Positions 9,631 to 20,841 are shown, counted from the stretch's first letter. The stretch: DNA of 64,000 bases from Enterobacter cloacae subsp. cloacae ATCC 13047 (GCF_000025565.1 NC_014121.1:1240001-1304000), one strand, 5' to 3'. Notes: generated by a model from the letters alone, not told the origin. Translations and numbers: made by a program.

Positions 9631-10158
9631 ATGAAACTCGTGCCCATGCTAAGTGGTGTAGCTATTGCGGTGGCGTTGTCCGCCTGTGCAGGTAAGAGCG
9701 CCCAGGTGCCGGTGCCAGCAGCAGATCCAAATGGGATTAATACACTCTCACAGCAATCCATTCAGCAACCTAATGTTTCCGGTACTATCTGGATCAAACA
9801 GCGAGTCGCTTTACCACCGGATGCGGTATTAACGGTCACGCTGTCTGATGCTTCTCTGGCCGACGCGCCGTCGAAAGTGGTGGCCCAGCGTGCTGTTCGT
9901 ACCGAAGGTAAGCAGGCACCGTTTAGCTTCGTGCTGCCGTATAACCCGGCAGACGTACAGCCGAACGCCCGTATCCTTCTGAGCGCTGCGGTAACCATCA
10001 ACGGTAAGCTGGTGTTTATTACCGATACGGTTCAGGAAGCCATCAACAACGGTGGGACGAAAATCGACCTGAACCTGGTGCCGGTGCAGCAAACCGAAGT
10101 GCCGATTGCACCACAGACGAACCAACCGTCTGTACCTACCCCACCGACTCAGCTGTAA
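9631..10158 (+). CDS. ybaY: YbaY-family lipoprotein
   Basis: A 175-residue predicted lipoprotein. The signal peptide ends in the lipobox LSAC with the lipidated cysteine at residue 19, followed by AGKS, which predicts outer-membrane sorting. The rest is a beta-rich YbaY/YscW (pilotin-like) domain with WIKQRVALPPDAVLTVTL near residue 52, then a Pro/Gln/Thr-rich tail. The ribosome binding site is AAGGAGA, nine bases before the ATG. Its function is not established beyond the family. Confidence 0.88.
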   Translation: MKLVPMLSGVAIAVALSACAGKSAQVPVPAADPNGINTLSQQSIQQPNVSGTIWIKQRVALPPDAVLTVTLSDASLADAPSKVVAQRAVRTEGKQAPFSFVLPYNPADVQPNARILLSAAVTINGKLVFITDTVQEAINNGGTKIDLNLVPVQQTEVPIAPQTNQPSVPTPPTQL

Positions 10159-10164
10159 TGTGTT

Positions 10165-10187
10165 CCCCTCTCCTTCGGGGGAGGGGG
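10165..10187 (+). terminator. ybaY terminator / REP-like remnant
   Basis: CCCCTCTCC-TTCG-GGGGAGGGG hairpin directly after ybaY and touching the atl stop on the other strand. No T tract, so it may act as an RNA-stabilising structure. The sequence resembles the REP-like family hairpin. Confidence 0.5.
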
Positions 10188-10499
10188 TCAATACACCCAG
10201 CGATACTTCTGCAAATCAATCTGCCCTGACCCGGACACCTGTACCCCTTCTGAAAGTAATGCCTGCCTCTGGCGCTGCAAATCCGGCCCGGTGAGCGAGA
10301 TGGCACCATGACGATTCACAACCCGATGCCAGGGCAATGTACTGCCTTCAGGAAGCCGTTTTAGCACGCCACCCACCTGACGCGCCGCGCGGGGGGAGCC
10401 AGCAAGACGTGCGACGTCACCATAGGTTGTCACGTAGCCCTCCGGAATGGAGGCCACAATTTGCCACACTCGCTGTGGAAAGGAGTCGTGTTCGTCCAT
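10188..10499 (-). CDS. atl: alkyltransferase-like protein Atl (YbaZ)
   Basis: A 103-residue alkyltransferase-like protein. It matches the DNA-binding domain of O6-methylguanine-DNA methyltransferase, but the active-site motif PCHRV is PWHRV (Trp in place of the acceptor Cys, about residue 56). Such proteins bind O6-alkylguanine and steer lesions to nucleotide excision repair rather than removing the alkyl group. Other family marks are IPEGYVTTYGDVARLAG and SPRAARQVGG. The start MDEHDSF is shorter at the N-terminus than the annotated E. coli protein. Divergent from ffs. Confidence 0.92.
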   Translation of the reverse strand: MDEHDSFPQRVWQIVASIPEGYVTTYGDVARLAGSPRAARQVGGVLKRLPEGSTLPWHRVVNRHGAISLTGPDLQRQRQALLSEGVQVSGSGQIDLQKYRWVY

Positions 10500-10660
10500 C
10501 AGTACACCTGTGGGGATGAGTGAAGTGCCATGTTAAACGAAGATTGCGCCGATTGCTGTGCCTGTTTGCGCAAGAAACCACCATCCGGTTGCTGGCAGCT
10601 TGCAATTGACCGTTAGCACAGGGATAATGCGCCAGCGCGTTGGGTAACAACGCTCACAAT

Positions 10661-10774
10661 GGGGGCTCTGTTGGTTCTCCCGCAACGCTACTCTGTTCAC
10701 CAGGTCAGGTCCGGAAGGAAGCAGCCAGGGCAGACGACGTGTGTGCCGGGATGTAGCTGGCAGGGTCCCCACCC
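10661..10774 (+). ncRNA. ffs: 4.5S RNA of the signal recognition particle
   Basis: A 114-base RNA matching E. coli 4.5S RNA nearly throughout. The conserved apical part is CAGGTCAGGTCCGGAAGGAA (tetraloop GGAA) with AGCAGCCAGGGCAG on the return strand, and the ends GGGGGCTCTG and CAGGGTCCCC pair with one G-U. It binds Ffh and targets nascent membrane proteins to FtsY. A T-rich run follows at 10801. Confidence 0.97.
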
Positions 10775-11031
10775 ATTTGTGCTTCTGGCAACATCTCCCC
10801 GTTTTTTTACTTCCTTCCGGCATGGCTATTCCACAGAATTAACAGGGTTTAATTCGTGGTGTAATATATATTTCATCGCGCTGAAATATTACTGTCATAA
10901 ACTTGTAATAATAGACTGTCATTTTATTTCTGGGCGTCTTTTTTCTGTCATAAGTTAAAAATATATATCTGGATTACATTGTTAACATCGTGTATTAAAT
11001 AAAGCACTTATTCCGAAGGGAAGTGACAATC
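10775..11031. promoter_or_regulatory. AT-rich control region upstream of the two-gene RHH operon
   Basis: No gene. It contains a hairpin-like inverted repeat ATATTTCA (10868-10875) / TGAAATAT (10882-10889) around TCGCGC, and three direct copies of CTGTCAT at 10892, 10916 and 10945. The region is much more AT-rich than its surroundings. These are candidate operator elements for the ribbon-helix-helix protein encoded just downstream; that link is inference. Confidence 0.4.
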
Positions 11032-11283
11032 ATGGCTACTGCGGTATTAAACGTTAAGATTGACGAAGCGCTAAAAGACAGACTTCGCCACTATGCGGAA
11101 GTGAATAACGAAAACTTAAGCGTGACCACAGAGAAGTTGCTGCTGCTGGCATTTGAAGCCGCAGACGAGGTGGGAGTATCGGAAGAGGATATTGATAATC
11201 AGCATACGGAAGAAGAGAGTGTAACGCCTTTTACTCCTAAAGAAATCAAAGCTCTACGTAAACTTCTGAAGAAGAGAAAATGA
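11032..11283 (+). CDS. predicted ribbon-helix-helix DNA-binding protein, unrecognised
   Basis: An 83-residue protein I do not recognise. The first 45 residues fit a ribbon-helix-helix (RHH) pattern: strand ATAVLNVKI, helix DEALKDRLRHYAEV, then NLSVTTEKLLLLAFEAA. The middle is acidic (EEDIDNQHTEEES) and the C-terminus strongly basic (KALRKLLKKRK). This is the layout of small RHH regulators and antitoxins. The ATG at 11032 follows GAAGGGAAG; a GTG nine bases upstream is less likely. Its stop overlaps the next start (ATGA), so the two are translationally coupled. Lower GC than its neighbours suggests acquisition. Confidence 0.65.
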   Translation: MATAVLNVKIDEALKDRLRHYAEVNNENLSVTTEKLLLLAFEAADEVGVSEEDIDNQHTEEESVTPFTPKEIKALRKLLKKRK

Positions 11284-11495
11284 AACAACAACTATCGACC
11301 GCCAGTGACTACAAAGAAGCCTGCGATCTGTTGCGTTCAGGCTACGTGAAGCATGTCCGTCTTGGCTGGAATGTAGGAAGTGATGAGTTCTTTCGTATTG
11401 CGTCTGACTGGTGTGATACCGGCGCAAAAATAAAGAAAGACGGTGAAAGTTTTGTTATTTCACTGAAAGGTTTTCCTATTCCTCCTCAGCACTGA
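11280..11495 (+). CDS. small protein coupled to the RHH protein, unrecognised
   Basis: A 71-residue protein with no family I can name. It has no signal peptide or membrane helix. It looks like a single alpha/beta domain: helix YKEACDLLRSGYV, strand KHVRLGW, helix EFFRIASDWCDTG, strands AKIKKDG and SFVISLKG. Faintly similar in layout to the C-terminal half of TusA-like proteins, but this is weak. It overlaps the RHH gene by four bases and is followed by a strong terminator, so the pair is a closed operon. A toxin-antitoxin or regulator-effector pair is possible; nothing in the sequence proves toxicity. Confidence 0.6.
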   Translation: MKQQLSTASDYKEACDLLRSGYVKHVRLGWNVGSDEFFRIASDWCDTGAKIKKDGESFVISLKGFPIPPQH

Positions 11496-11509
11496 TTCCT
11501 GACTGGTGA

Positions 11510-11547
11510 AAACTGCTGACTGCCGTATGACAGTCAGCAGTTTTTAT
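11510..11547 (+). terminator. terminator of the two-gene RHH operon
   Basis: AACTGCTGACTG pairs with CAGTCAGCAGTT around CCGTATGA, followed by TTT-A-TTTT. A 12-base perfect stem. Confidence 0.92.
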
Positions 11548-11573
11548 TTTATGATCCACTTCAAACTTTTATA

Positions 11574-12995
11574 TTAAACAAGACTGCGTTTTACCGACGG
11601 CGCGGTTTTATTTAATGCGAGCCAAACCGGTTTGATTCGTAGCAACGCCTGCTCAAGCTCTGCCGACTCAAGCGAGAAGGGCATGCGTAAGTAGCGGTCA
11701 AACGCACCCGATAACCCAAAGCGTGTGCCGGTTCCCAGATTAATCCCCAACATCTCTGCACGTGCGGCGAGTTGTGTCGCCAGCATGCCCGGCAGCTCGA
11801 TCCAGTAGGATAGCCCGCCTTCCGCCTCCTGAAACCGCCACTGGGGAAAATGTTCGCGCAGCAGTTCACCGCAGCGGTCGCGTCGCTCCTTCAGTATTTT
11901 CCGGCGCGCAGGCAGAAATGTCTCGCTATTGCTGATAAGCCACAGCGTGGCCAGCTGTTCCAGCAGCGGCGAGCCTAAATCCAGCGTATCCCGCGTCTGG
12001 GCAAGTGTGGCAATGGTGCGCGACGAGGCGCGGATCCAGCCGAGGCGCAGCCCACCCCAGAAACTTTTTCCCGCCGAACCCAGGGTGATCACCGTAGCCT
12101 GCGAATTAAACGACGCCAGCGGCGGCGGGGGCGGTGCTTCAAACCAGAGATCGACCATCGTTTCATCGACCACCAGCGTGGTACGGGTGCGAGCGGCAAT
12201 GTCGGTTATTGCCTGACGGGTGGCGATATCCATGCATCGCCCTGTTGGATTGTGAAAATCCGGCATCAGGTACGCCAGGCGCGGTGCTGTCTGCGCAAGT
12301 GTGGCGGCAAAGCCATCCGTATCCCAGCCGCTTTCCGGCAGCGACACGCCCACCGGCCGACACGATGCCCCCTGGATGGCTGCAATCGCCAGCGGATAGG
12401 TGGGATGATCGACCACGACGCGATCGCCCGGGCCGGCCATCATCCGCAGTACCAGCGCAAAACCGCTGACGGCACCATTGACCACCATCACTTCGTCTGC
12501 GCGGGTCGGCAGCCCGCGTGCGGTATAGCGAGCGGCAATGGCGTCGCGCAGAGCCGCCAGGCCGAGCTGATCGTAACCGGTCAGCGTAAGATGCTGGGTG
12601 ATTGCGGCGAGCGCCCAGGTGTAAGCCTGGTGGATCTCTGGCCCGGCATTCAGGGCGGCAGTGGAGAGATCCAGCGCTGCGCTTGCCGCTGAAAGCGTCG
12701 GTATGGCACGGGTATCGGGCAGGATCACGCGTGAACCGCTGCCGTGGCGGCTCTCCAGATACCCTTCCTCTCGCAGATGGGCCAGCGCGCTGCTGATGGT
12801 CGTCCGGCTTACATCTAACGCCGTGGCCAGTTCACGTTCACCGGGCAGGCGCGTGCTCAACGCCAGCCTGCCGTCTAGGATCAGCAGGCGCAACGCGTCG
12901 GCCAGCTGTCGCCAGAGTGGGGTTCGGGACGGGGTTTGTTGCCAGTGGCCCAAAAGGCGAACCAGCGACTGACTTCCGAAACGGCGTGATGACAT
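11574..12995 (-). CDS. MocR-family regulator, YczR-like
   Basis: A 473-residue MocR/PdxR-type regulator: N-terminal GntR winged helix (about residues 10-75, with LPGERELATALDVSRTTIS) fused to a fold-type I aminotransferase-like domain. The PLP lysine lies in GSAGKSFWGGLRLGW. Such proteins sense PLP or a PLP adduct rather than catalyse transamination. It is divergent from a yczE-like gene, an arrangement known for YczR-type MocR regulators. The start MSSRRFGSQ at 12995 is preferred because it begins just before the DNA-binding domain; upstream in-frame ATGs would overlap the control region. Confidence 0.85.
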   Translation of the reverse strand: MSSRRFGSQSLVRLLGHWQQTPSRTPLWRQLADALRLLILDGRLALSTRLPGERELATALDVSRTTISSALAHLREEGYLESRHGSGSRVILPDTRAIPTLSAASAALDLSTAALNAGPEIHQAYTWALAAITQHLTLTGYDQLGLAALRDAIAARYTARGLPTRADEVMVVNGAVSGFALVLRMMAGPGDRVVVDHPTYPLAIAAIQGASCRPVGVSLPESGWDTDGFAATLAQTAPRLAYLMPDFHNPTGRCMDIATRQAITDIAARTRTTLVVDETMVDLWFEAPPPPPLASFNSQATVITLGSAGKSFWGGLRLGWIRASSRTIATLAQTRDTLDLGSPLLEQLATLWLISNSETFLPARRKILKERRDRCGELLREHFPQWRFQEAEGGLSYWIELPGMLATQLAARAEMLGINLGTGTRFGLSGAFDRYLRMPFSLESAELEQALLRIKPVWLALNKTAPSVKRSLV

Positions 12996-13000
12996 ATGCA

Positions 13001-13022
13001 GTCCACTATTTGAAAACTGGAC
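13001..13022. promoter_or_regulatory. candidate YczR operator
   Basis: Inverted repeat GTCCA-N12-TGGAC with partial symmetry inside (ATTTGAAAA), in the 85-base space between the divergent yczR-like and yczE-like genes. Assignment to the MocR regulator is inference from position. Confidence 0.4.
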
Positions 13023-13080
13023 ATTAATCATAGTGCCATTTTCGAACAAGATGAAAGCCTGGTTCACTGGAGAAGCTAAA

Positions 13081-13692
13081 ATGGTACGTCGTCTGCTGCA
13101 ACTGTACGTTGGTTTAGGCCTGTACGGGCTTTCAACCGCGATGTTTATTCGTTCGGATCTGGGGGTTGACCCATGGGATGTGTTTCACCTTGGGGTGGGA
13201 TTACAACTGGGGATGACCATCGGTACGGTGATTATTTTGACCGGTGCCGCGGTGCTGCTGCTCTGGATCCCGCTGCGTCAGATGCCTGGGCTGGGAACGC
13301 TCAGTAACGTAGTCTGTATTGGCCTGGCGGCGGATGCCTCGATGGCCCTTATCCCCGAGCTGGATCTTCTCCCCATTCGGATTGCTCTGCTGGTTGGGGG
13401 CATTGTGCTGAACGCGATAGCAACCGGTATGTATATCGGTGCCGGGTTCGGGGCGGGCCCACGCGATGGACTGATGACCGGCATTCACGCCCGGCTGGGG
13501 TGGTCAATCCGCAGCGTTCGAACCTCAATTGAAGTGAGTGTTCTGCTGATTGGCTGCGTCCTTGGCGGAACGTTTGGCGTCGGGACGGTACTGTATGCCC
13601 TGACCATCGGCCCGCTTATCCAGCTCTGTTTGCCGTGGTTCCGTCAGAAGCCGCGTACGGATAACGTTCCTCAGCCAGAGCGGGTTGTTTAA
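13081..13692 (+). CDS. YczE/YitT-type integral membrane protein
   Basis: A 203-residue inner-membrane protein with about five hydrophobic segments. It resembles the YczE family: N-terminal LYGLSTAMFIRSDLGVDPWD and the glycine-rich GAGFGAGPRDGLMTG near residue 120. The function of the family is not settled. In other bacteria its gene is paired with, and controlled by, a YczR-type MocR regulator, as seen here. The ATG at 13081 follows GGAG with eight-base spacing; upstream in-frame starts at 13033 and 13051 lie in the operator region. The reading frame ends just before the upstream lac operator. Confidence 0.8.
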   Translation: MVRRLLQLYVGLGLYGLSTAMFIRSDLGVDPWDVFHLGVGLQLGMTIGTVIILTGAAVLLLWIPLRQMPGLGTLSNVVCIGLAADASMALIPELDLLPIRIALLVGGIVLNAIATGMYIGAGFGAGPRDGLMTGIHARLGWSIRSVRTSIEVSVLLIGCVLGGTFGVGTVLYALTIGPLIQLCLPWFRQKPRTDNVPQPERVV

Positions 13693-13693
13693 T

Positions 13694-13710
13694 TTTGCGA
13701 AGCGCTCACA
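13694..13710 (-). promoter_or_regulatory. upstream lac operator (before lacI)
   Basis: The 17 bases are the exact reverse complement of TGTGAGCGCTTCGCAAA at 14918-14934 in front of lacZ. Sharing with E. coli lacO1 is TGTGAGCG. It sits 59 bases before the lacI start, suggesting autorepression and DNA looping. Confidence 0.85.
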
Positions 13711-13769
13711 GGTATTAATGGCCGCGCTGTGCCACAATAGACGGCTCTGTTAACACCAGGCCGGAACGC

Positions 13770-14840
13770 ATGAAAGCCATTACCCTCTATGATGTTGCCC
13801 TCCTTGCGGGGGTGTCTTATCAAACCGTTTCCCGTGTGATTAACGACGCGGAGCATGTTTCTGCCCGGACACGGGAAAAGGTGCAGCAGGCCATGGCGGA
13901 GCTGCACTATGTTCCTAACCGTGGCGCGCAGCAGCTGGCGGGCAAGCGCATCCGTACGCTGGGACTGATCACTACCGATCTGGCGCTGCACGCGCCTTCG
14001 CAAATTGTCTCTGCGGTCAAATCCCGGGCGGTAGAAAAGGGGGCGAGCGTACTGATCTCAATGGTGGAACATCCGCAACAGTGCCAGACCGCGCTTCAGG
14101 AGCTGCTGGCGCAGCGCGTGGAAGCCCTGCTGGTGAACGTGCCGCTTGACGATCCCCATGCCGAACAACTCAAGGCACTGGCGTCGCCCGTGCCGGTGCT
14201 GTTTCTGGATGTCTCTCCGTCGGCAGTGGTCAACAGCCTGGTGTTTAATGCTGAACAGGGCGCTCGTCTGGGCGTTGAACATTTGCTGTCGCTCGGGCAT
14301 CAGCGTATTGCATTGCTGAGCGGGCCGGAAAGCTCTGTTTCCGCTCGTGCCCGTCTGGCGGCATGGAAAGCCGCGCTGGCGGAAGCTGGCCTTGAGGCGG
14401 CGGCGGTGGCCTACGGCGACTGGAGCGCAGCCTGCGGTTATGAAAAGGGGCATGCGCTGTTGTCTGCTGCAACGTTACCGGATGCCATTCTGGTGGCTAA
14501 CGATCAAATGGCGCTGGGGGTGATGCGAGCCTGCGCGGAAAAAGGGGTGACGATCCCGGGCCAGATATCGATAGTGGGGTTTGACGATACCGCCGACAGC
14601 GCCTGGTTTTCACCTCCGCTTACCACCATCCGTCAGGCATTTCGCGAGGCAGGTGAACAAAGTGTGGAGTGGCTGCTGGCTCCCGCCCGCCATGAAGCCT
14701 GCTGGCAGGTTCAGTTGCCCGTCACGTTGATTAGCCGACAATCCAGTGCCCGTCGCACCCCGCAGCAGGCCGATCGTGAGGATCTTGCGCAACAGCTGAG
14801 AAGCCTGGCCCTGCTGGCAGAGCAACTTGCTCGCCAGTAA
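13770..14840 (+). CDS. lacI: lac repressor LacI
   Basis: A 356-residue LacI-family repressor, close to E. coli LacI. The N-terminal helix-turn-helix TLYDVALLAGVSYQTVSRV has the LacI recognition helix YQTVSR, followed by the hinge PNRGAQQLAGK. The sugar-binding core carries LALHAPSQIV, SSVSARARLA and VANDQMALG. The C-terminal LAQQLRSLALLAEQLARQ is a leucine heptad suitable for tetramerisation, which fits the two operators found. The gene lies directly upstream of lacZ on the same strand, as in E. coli. Allolactose or another galactoside is the expected inducer. Confidence 0.93.
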   Translation: MKAITLYDVALLAGVSYQTVSRVINDAEHVSARTREKVQQAMAELHYVPNRGAQQLAGKRIRTLGLITTDLALHAPSQIVSAVKSRAVEKGASVLISMVEHPQQCQTALQELLAQRVEALLVNVPLDDPHAEQLKALASPVPVLFLDVSPSAVVNSLVFNAEQGARLGVEHLLSLGHQRIALLSGPESSVSARARLAAWKAALAEAGLEAAAVAYGDWSAACGYEKGHALLSAATLPDAILVANDQMALGVMRACAEKGVTIPGQISIVGFDDTADSAWFSPPLTTIRQAFREAGEQSVEWLLAPARHEACWQVQLPVTLISRQSSARRTPQQADREDLAQQLRSLALLAEQLARQ

Positions 14841-14846
14841 CACTTT

Positions 14847-14862
14847 TGTGATCTGACTCGCT
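14847..14862 (+). promoter_or_regulatory. candidate CRP site of lacZ
   Basis: TGTGA-TCTGAC-TCGCT: the left half of a CRP site is intact and the right half is weak (2 of 5). The position, about 33 bases upstream of the -35, is similar to E. coli lac. Confidence 0.5.
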
Positions 14863-14879
14863 ACACGGCGATCCCACGC

Positions 14880-14908
14880 TTTACCGCGGCAGTTTGCCAG
14901 GGCATGTT
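14880..14908 (+). promoter_or_regulatory. lacZ promoter
   Basis: -35 TTTACC and -10 CATGTT with a 17-base spacer. The layout parallels E. coli lacP (TTTACA/TATGTT), and the lac operator follows nine bases after the -10. Weak hexamers suit CRP dependence. Confidence 0.75.
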
Positions 14909-14917
14909 GAGTAAAAT

Positions 14918-18036
<3,119 letters not shown>

Positions 18037-18044
18037 CCTTCGGT

Positions 18045-18065
18045 GGCGGCCACGCGTTGGCCGCC
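18045..18065. terminator. hairpin between lacZ and rcnA
   Basis: GGCGGCCA pairs with TGGCCGCC around CGCGT between two convergent genes. There is no T tract, so it is a probable but not classical terminator. Confidence 0.55.
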
Positions 18066-18069
18066 TGGT

Positions 18070-18873
18070 TCAGGCCAGGATACCGCCTAACCCGTGCAGG
18101 ATCATGTAACCCCCCACCAGGATAATCAGTGCCGCAGAGAACCACGGTGCTTTGCGTGAAAACTCGCTGAACCCCGGCCAGCGTTTTGTGGCATGTTTAA
18201 GGCTTAACGCGGCAATCGCGCCCGATGCCACCAGCGTTAACGCCAGACCAATACTGAAGCTAAATACCAGCGTGGCGCCCAGGGCAAAGTGCTTGAGCTG
18301 CAGGCAGATCAGCAGGACGGTGATTGACGCCGGGCAGGGGATCAACCCGCCGGTCAGCCCAAACATCGCAATTTGCCCGGTGGTGACGTTTTGTCCGTTA
18401 AAACGACGATTGATATCCTGCGCATGGGCGCGCTGGTGGACGTCTTGCCACTCCTCTGCAACCAGTTGATGTTCATGGTGGTGATGATCATGATGGTGGT
18501 CATGGTCATGGTGGTGATGATGATCGTGCGGCTGATTCTCCTTCCAGGTACGCCACGCCATCCACAGCGCGATCAAAACGATCAATACCCCAGAGATAAG
18601 CTGGAACCAGGGTTCAGAGGTTTGCGCATCCCAGCCGCGACCAAACCATAATCCCGCCATGGCAATGATCCAGACCACCGCGGTATGGGAAAGCGTGGCC
18701 GCCAGCCCCAACAATACCGCCTGTTTCAGCGTGCCGCGGATCGCCACAATAAAGGCCGCCATCATTGTTTTAGAGTGGCCCGGCTCAAGACCATGCAGGG
18801 CACCGAGCAGGATCGCGCTGGGAATGAATAGCCATGCGTTGCCCTGTTGCAGAAGAGAAGCAAAATCGTTCAT
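18070..18873 (-). CDS. rcnA: nickel/cobalt efflux protein RcnA
   Basis: A 267-residue inner-membrane transporter of the NiCoT-like RcnA family. It has about six hydrophobic segments. A cytosolic or loop segment from about residue 115 is extremely rich in His and Asp, as expected for metal capture. The N-terminal ALHGLEPGHSKTMM is a family signature. RcnA exports Ni(II) and Co(II). It is divergent from rcnR and controlled by the RcnR boxes between them. Confidence 0.93.
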   Translation of the reverse strand: MNDFASLLQQGNAWLFIPSAILLGALHGLEPGHSKTMMAAFIVAIRGTLKQAVLLGLAATLSHTAVVWIIAMAGLWFGRGWDAQTSEPWFQLISGVLIVLIALWMAWRTWKENQPHDHHHHHDHDHHHDHHHHEHQLVAEEWQDVHQRAHAQDINRRFNGQNVTTGQIAMFGLTGGLIPCPASITVLLICLQLKHFALGATLVFSFSIGLALTLVASGAIAALSLKHATKRWPGFSEFSRKAPWFSAALIILVGGYMILHGLGGILA

Positions 18874-18907
18874 TACAAAATCCGCACTGGAAAAGGTGCG
18901 CAGATAG

Positions 18908-18964
18908 TACTCCCCCCCAGTAGTTGAATACTACCCCCCAGTAGAAAAATACTCAGGGGGAGTA
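18908..18964. promoter_or_regulatory. three RcnR boxes at 21-base spacing
   Basis: TACT-N7-AGTA occurs at 18908, 18929 and 18950. The first two have C-tract centres and the third has CAGGGGG. These match the RcnR recognition pattern TACT-G6-N-AGTA or its complement; the third has five G's instead of six. Exact 21-base spacing places all three on one face of the helix, between rcnA and rcnR. Confidence 0.88.
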
Positions 18965-19007
18965 GGGCGTGTTATGCTTTACCCGCCAGAAGAAGAAGGA
19001 TGCAGAG

Positions 19008-19283
19008 ATGTCACATACGGTTCGTCACAAGAAGATGTTATTGACTCGCCTGAAGAAAATTCAGGGACAGAGCACCGCGCTGGAAAAAATGCTCAGTAAC
19101 GACGAGCATGAGTGTGCCGAGGTATTACAGCAGCTGGCCGCGATCCGCGGTGCGGTGAATGGCATGATGCTGCAGGTGATCGAAGGCCATTTAACCGATC
19201 ACGTCGTCAAAGAGCCTGAGGAAGATCAGCGTGAGGCCGATCTTGGCGTGGTTTTACAGGTGATCAAATCTTATCTGAAGTAG
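19008..19283 (+). CDS. rcnR: nickel/cobalt-responsive repressor RcnR
   Basis: A 91-residue CsoR/RcnR-family all-helical repressor. Metal-ligand positions are kept: His3 (MSHT), Cys in HECAEVLQQ (about 36), and His in EGHLTDHV (about 62 and 66). Apo-protein wraps and represses rcnRA; Ni(II) or Co(II) binding releases it. The ATG at 19008 gives the MSHTVR start that supplies the N-terminal ligands; the open frame upstream starts in operator DNA. The 3' end overlaps the convergent pdeB by 20 bases. Confidence 0.93.
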   Translation: MSHTVRHKKMLLTRLKKIQGQSTALEKMLSNDEHECAEVLQQLAAIRGAVNGMMLQVIEGHLTDHVVKEPEEDQREADLGVVLQVIKSYLK

Positions 19284-20841
19284 AAGGGGCGTTAAGGTTA
19301 TTTTCTGCCCATGCCATAAATTCCGCTTTTGGCAGCGCCTTACTGTAGTACCAGCCTTGCCCGTATTGCACGCCGTGACGGTGCAGCCAGGCGAGCTGCC
19401 CTGCGGTTTCCACGCCCTCAGCAACCATCGCCAGCTTCAGTGATTTCGCCATTCCTATAATGTGTGGCGTTACGTTTTTGTACTCCAGCGCATCCACGAA
19501 CGACTTATCAATTTTCAGCGTGTCGACGTCCAGATCCTGCAGATAGCTCAGGCTGGAATAGCCCGTGCCAAAATCATCGATGTAAATGGCGTGGCCCGAA
19601 CGGCGAAAAGCGGCGATGGCCGGTGCGCTGATTTTGGGATCGGCAAAGCCGCGTTCGGTTAATTCAAGCGCTATCTGTTCCGGGCGGACTTGCCATTTAT
19701 TGAGTAGCTGGCTCAGAAGCGGCGGCAGCTTGCCGGAGGTTAAATCTGCAGGCGCGAGGTTGACGGAGATATGCTGATCGGCATGGAGATGCAGCCAGTT
19801 GCCCATATCCTCGAACACTTTTTCGATCACCAGATGCGTGAGGCGCGAGATAAGCCCCGTTTGTTCCGCCAGCGGGACGAAACTGTCAGACGACAGGCTA
19901 CTCCCGTCAGGCTGAGGCCAGCGCGTTAGCGCCTCTGCGCCCACTATTTTCCCGCTACAGAGCGCCACAATAGGCTGGTAATAAACCTCGAATTCGCGGT
20001 TATTGATGGCATCAAGCAGGCGGTTACGCGGTGACTGGATGCGACGCAATATCCGCAGAACAAACAGGGCGGCAAGCAGGCTTATCAGCATGCCAAACGG
20101 CAGCCAGAAAAGGAGCTGCCGGTGCCAGGTTTCCGCCAGCGGTTTTAGTGCAGCCCATGCAACAACGTTTATTCCCAACTCCGGTACGGGCTTCATGACG
20201 TACATTGCACCGTTGTACTCAACACTGACCATCTCCTGATCTTTAATCATGTTGCGGATGTGCGGATCCAGTTTACTGCTGCTGGAGAACACGAGATGCG
20301 TTGCGTTCGCTACCAGGGCGGCATCGATAGAAATATCGGCGAAGGGGATCACATCCACCAGCGAGGCGGGATCGACCAGTACAAGATAATGTCCTTGCCC
20401 CAGCACGGCCATGTTGCGGTTGAAACCGAGTTCGTTTGGCCTCGTAAGCCACGCGCTATAGCCATCTTCCGTAATGCGCATGGGCGGCGGGAACGCGGTC
20501 GCTTTGCTGACCTGTTCCAGCGACGAGCACAGTGGTTTAAGGTTATCGGTGTAGATCACTTCCTGAACATAGAGCCACGAGAAGGCGATCCGGCGCATTT
20601 CCCGTAAATGCAAATGGCTACACGGAGGGCCTTTAAAGGTCTGCAGCTGCGTGAGTGCTTCCTTGGCCTGCCCAACAACCCTGTCCGTACGCAACAGCAC
20701 GCGTGAGGCATAGCTGTCCAGCGCATCGACAAATTTTTCTTCCGCCTGGCGATGCGCCAGCCAGATACTGAGGCAAATCGGTATCAGCACAGAAAAGATC
20801 AGTATGCCAGTCACCAGGCTGACCAGATGTCGGGTTTTCAT
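19264..20841 (-). CDS. pdeB: cyclic-di-GMP phosphodiesterase PdeB (YlaB), CSS-EAL type
   Basis: A 525-residue membrane phosphodiesterase. Two transmembrane helices (about 8-28 and 240-262) flank a periplasmic CSS-type sensor with conserved cysteines in PPCSHL and LCSSL. The C-terminal EAL domain has EALTRW (the EAL motif), [13 protein letters not shown] and AEGVET. These are the metal- and substrate-binding motifs of active EAL proteins hydrolysing c-di-GMP to pGpG. In CSS-EAL proteins the redox state of the periplasmic cysteine pair controls activity. No GGDEF domain is present. It occupies the E. coli ylaB position, upstream of ylaC. Confidence 0.9.
   Translation of the reverse strand: MKTRHLVSLVTGILIFSVLIPICLSIWLAHRQAEEKFVDALDSYASRVLLRTDRVVGQAKEALTQLQTFKGPPCSHLHLREMRRIAFSWLYVQEVIYTDNLKPLCSSLEQVSKATAFPPPMRITEDGYSAWLTRPNELGFNRNMAVLGQGHYLVLVDPASLVDVIPFADISIDAALVANATHLVFSSSSKLDPHIRNMIKDQEMVSVEYNGAMYVMKPVPELGINVVAWAALKPLAETWHRQLLFWLPFGMLISLLAALFVLRILRRIQSPRNRLLDAINNREFEVYYQPIVALCSGKIVGAEALTRWPQPDGSSLSSDSFVPLAEQTGLISRLTHLVIEKVFEDMGNWLHLHADQHISVNLAPADLTSGKLPPLLSQLLNKWQVRPEQIALELTERGFADPKISAPAIAAFRRSGHAIYIDDFGTGYSSLSYLQDLDVDTLKIDKSFVDALEYKNVTPHIIGMAKSLKLAMVAEGVETAGQLAWLHRHGVQYGQGWYYSKALPKAEFMAWAENNLNAPSTSDKI

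Noticed and set aside
10659..10958. A 99-codon open frame on the plus strand
   Set aside because: It starts inside the 4.5S RNA gene and continues into the AT-rich control region.
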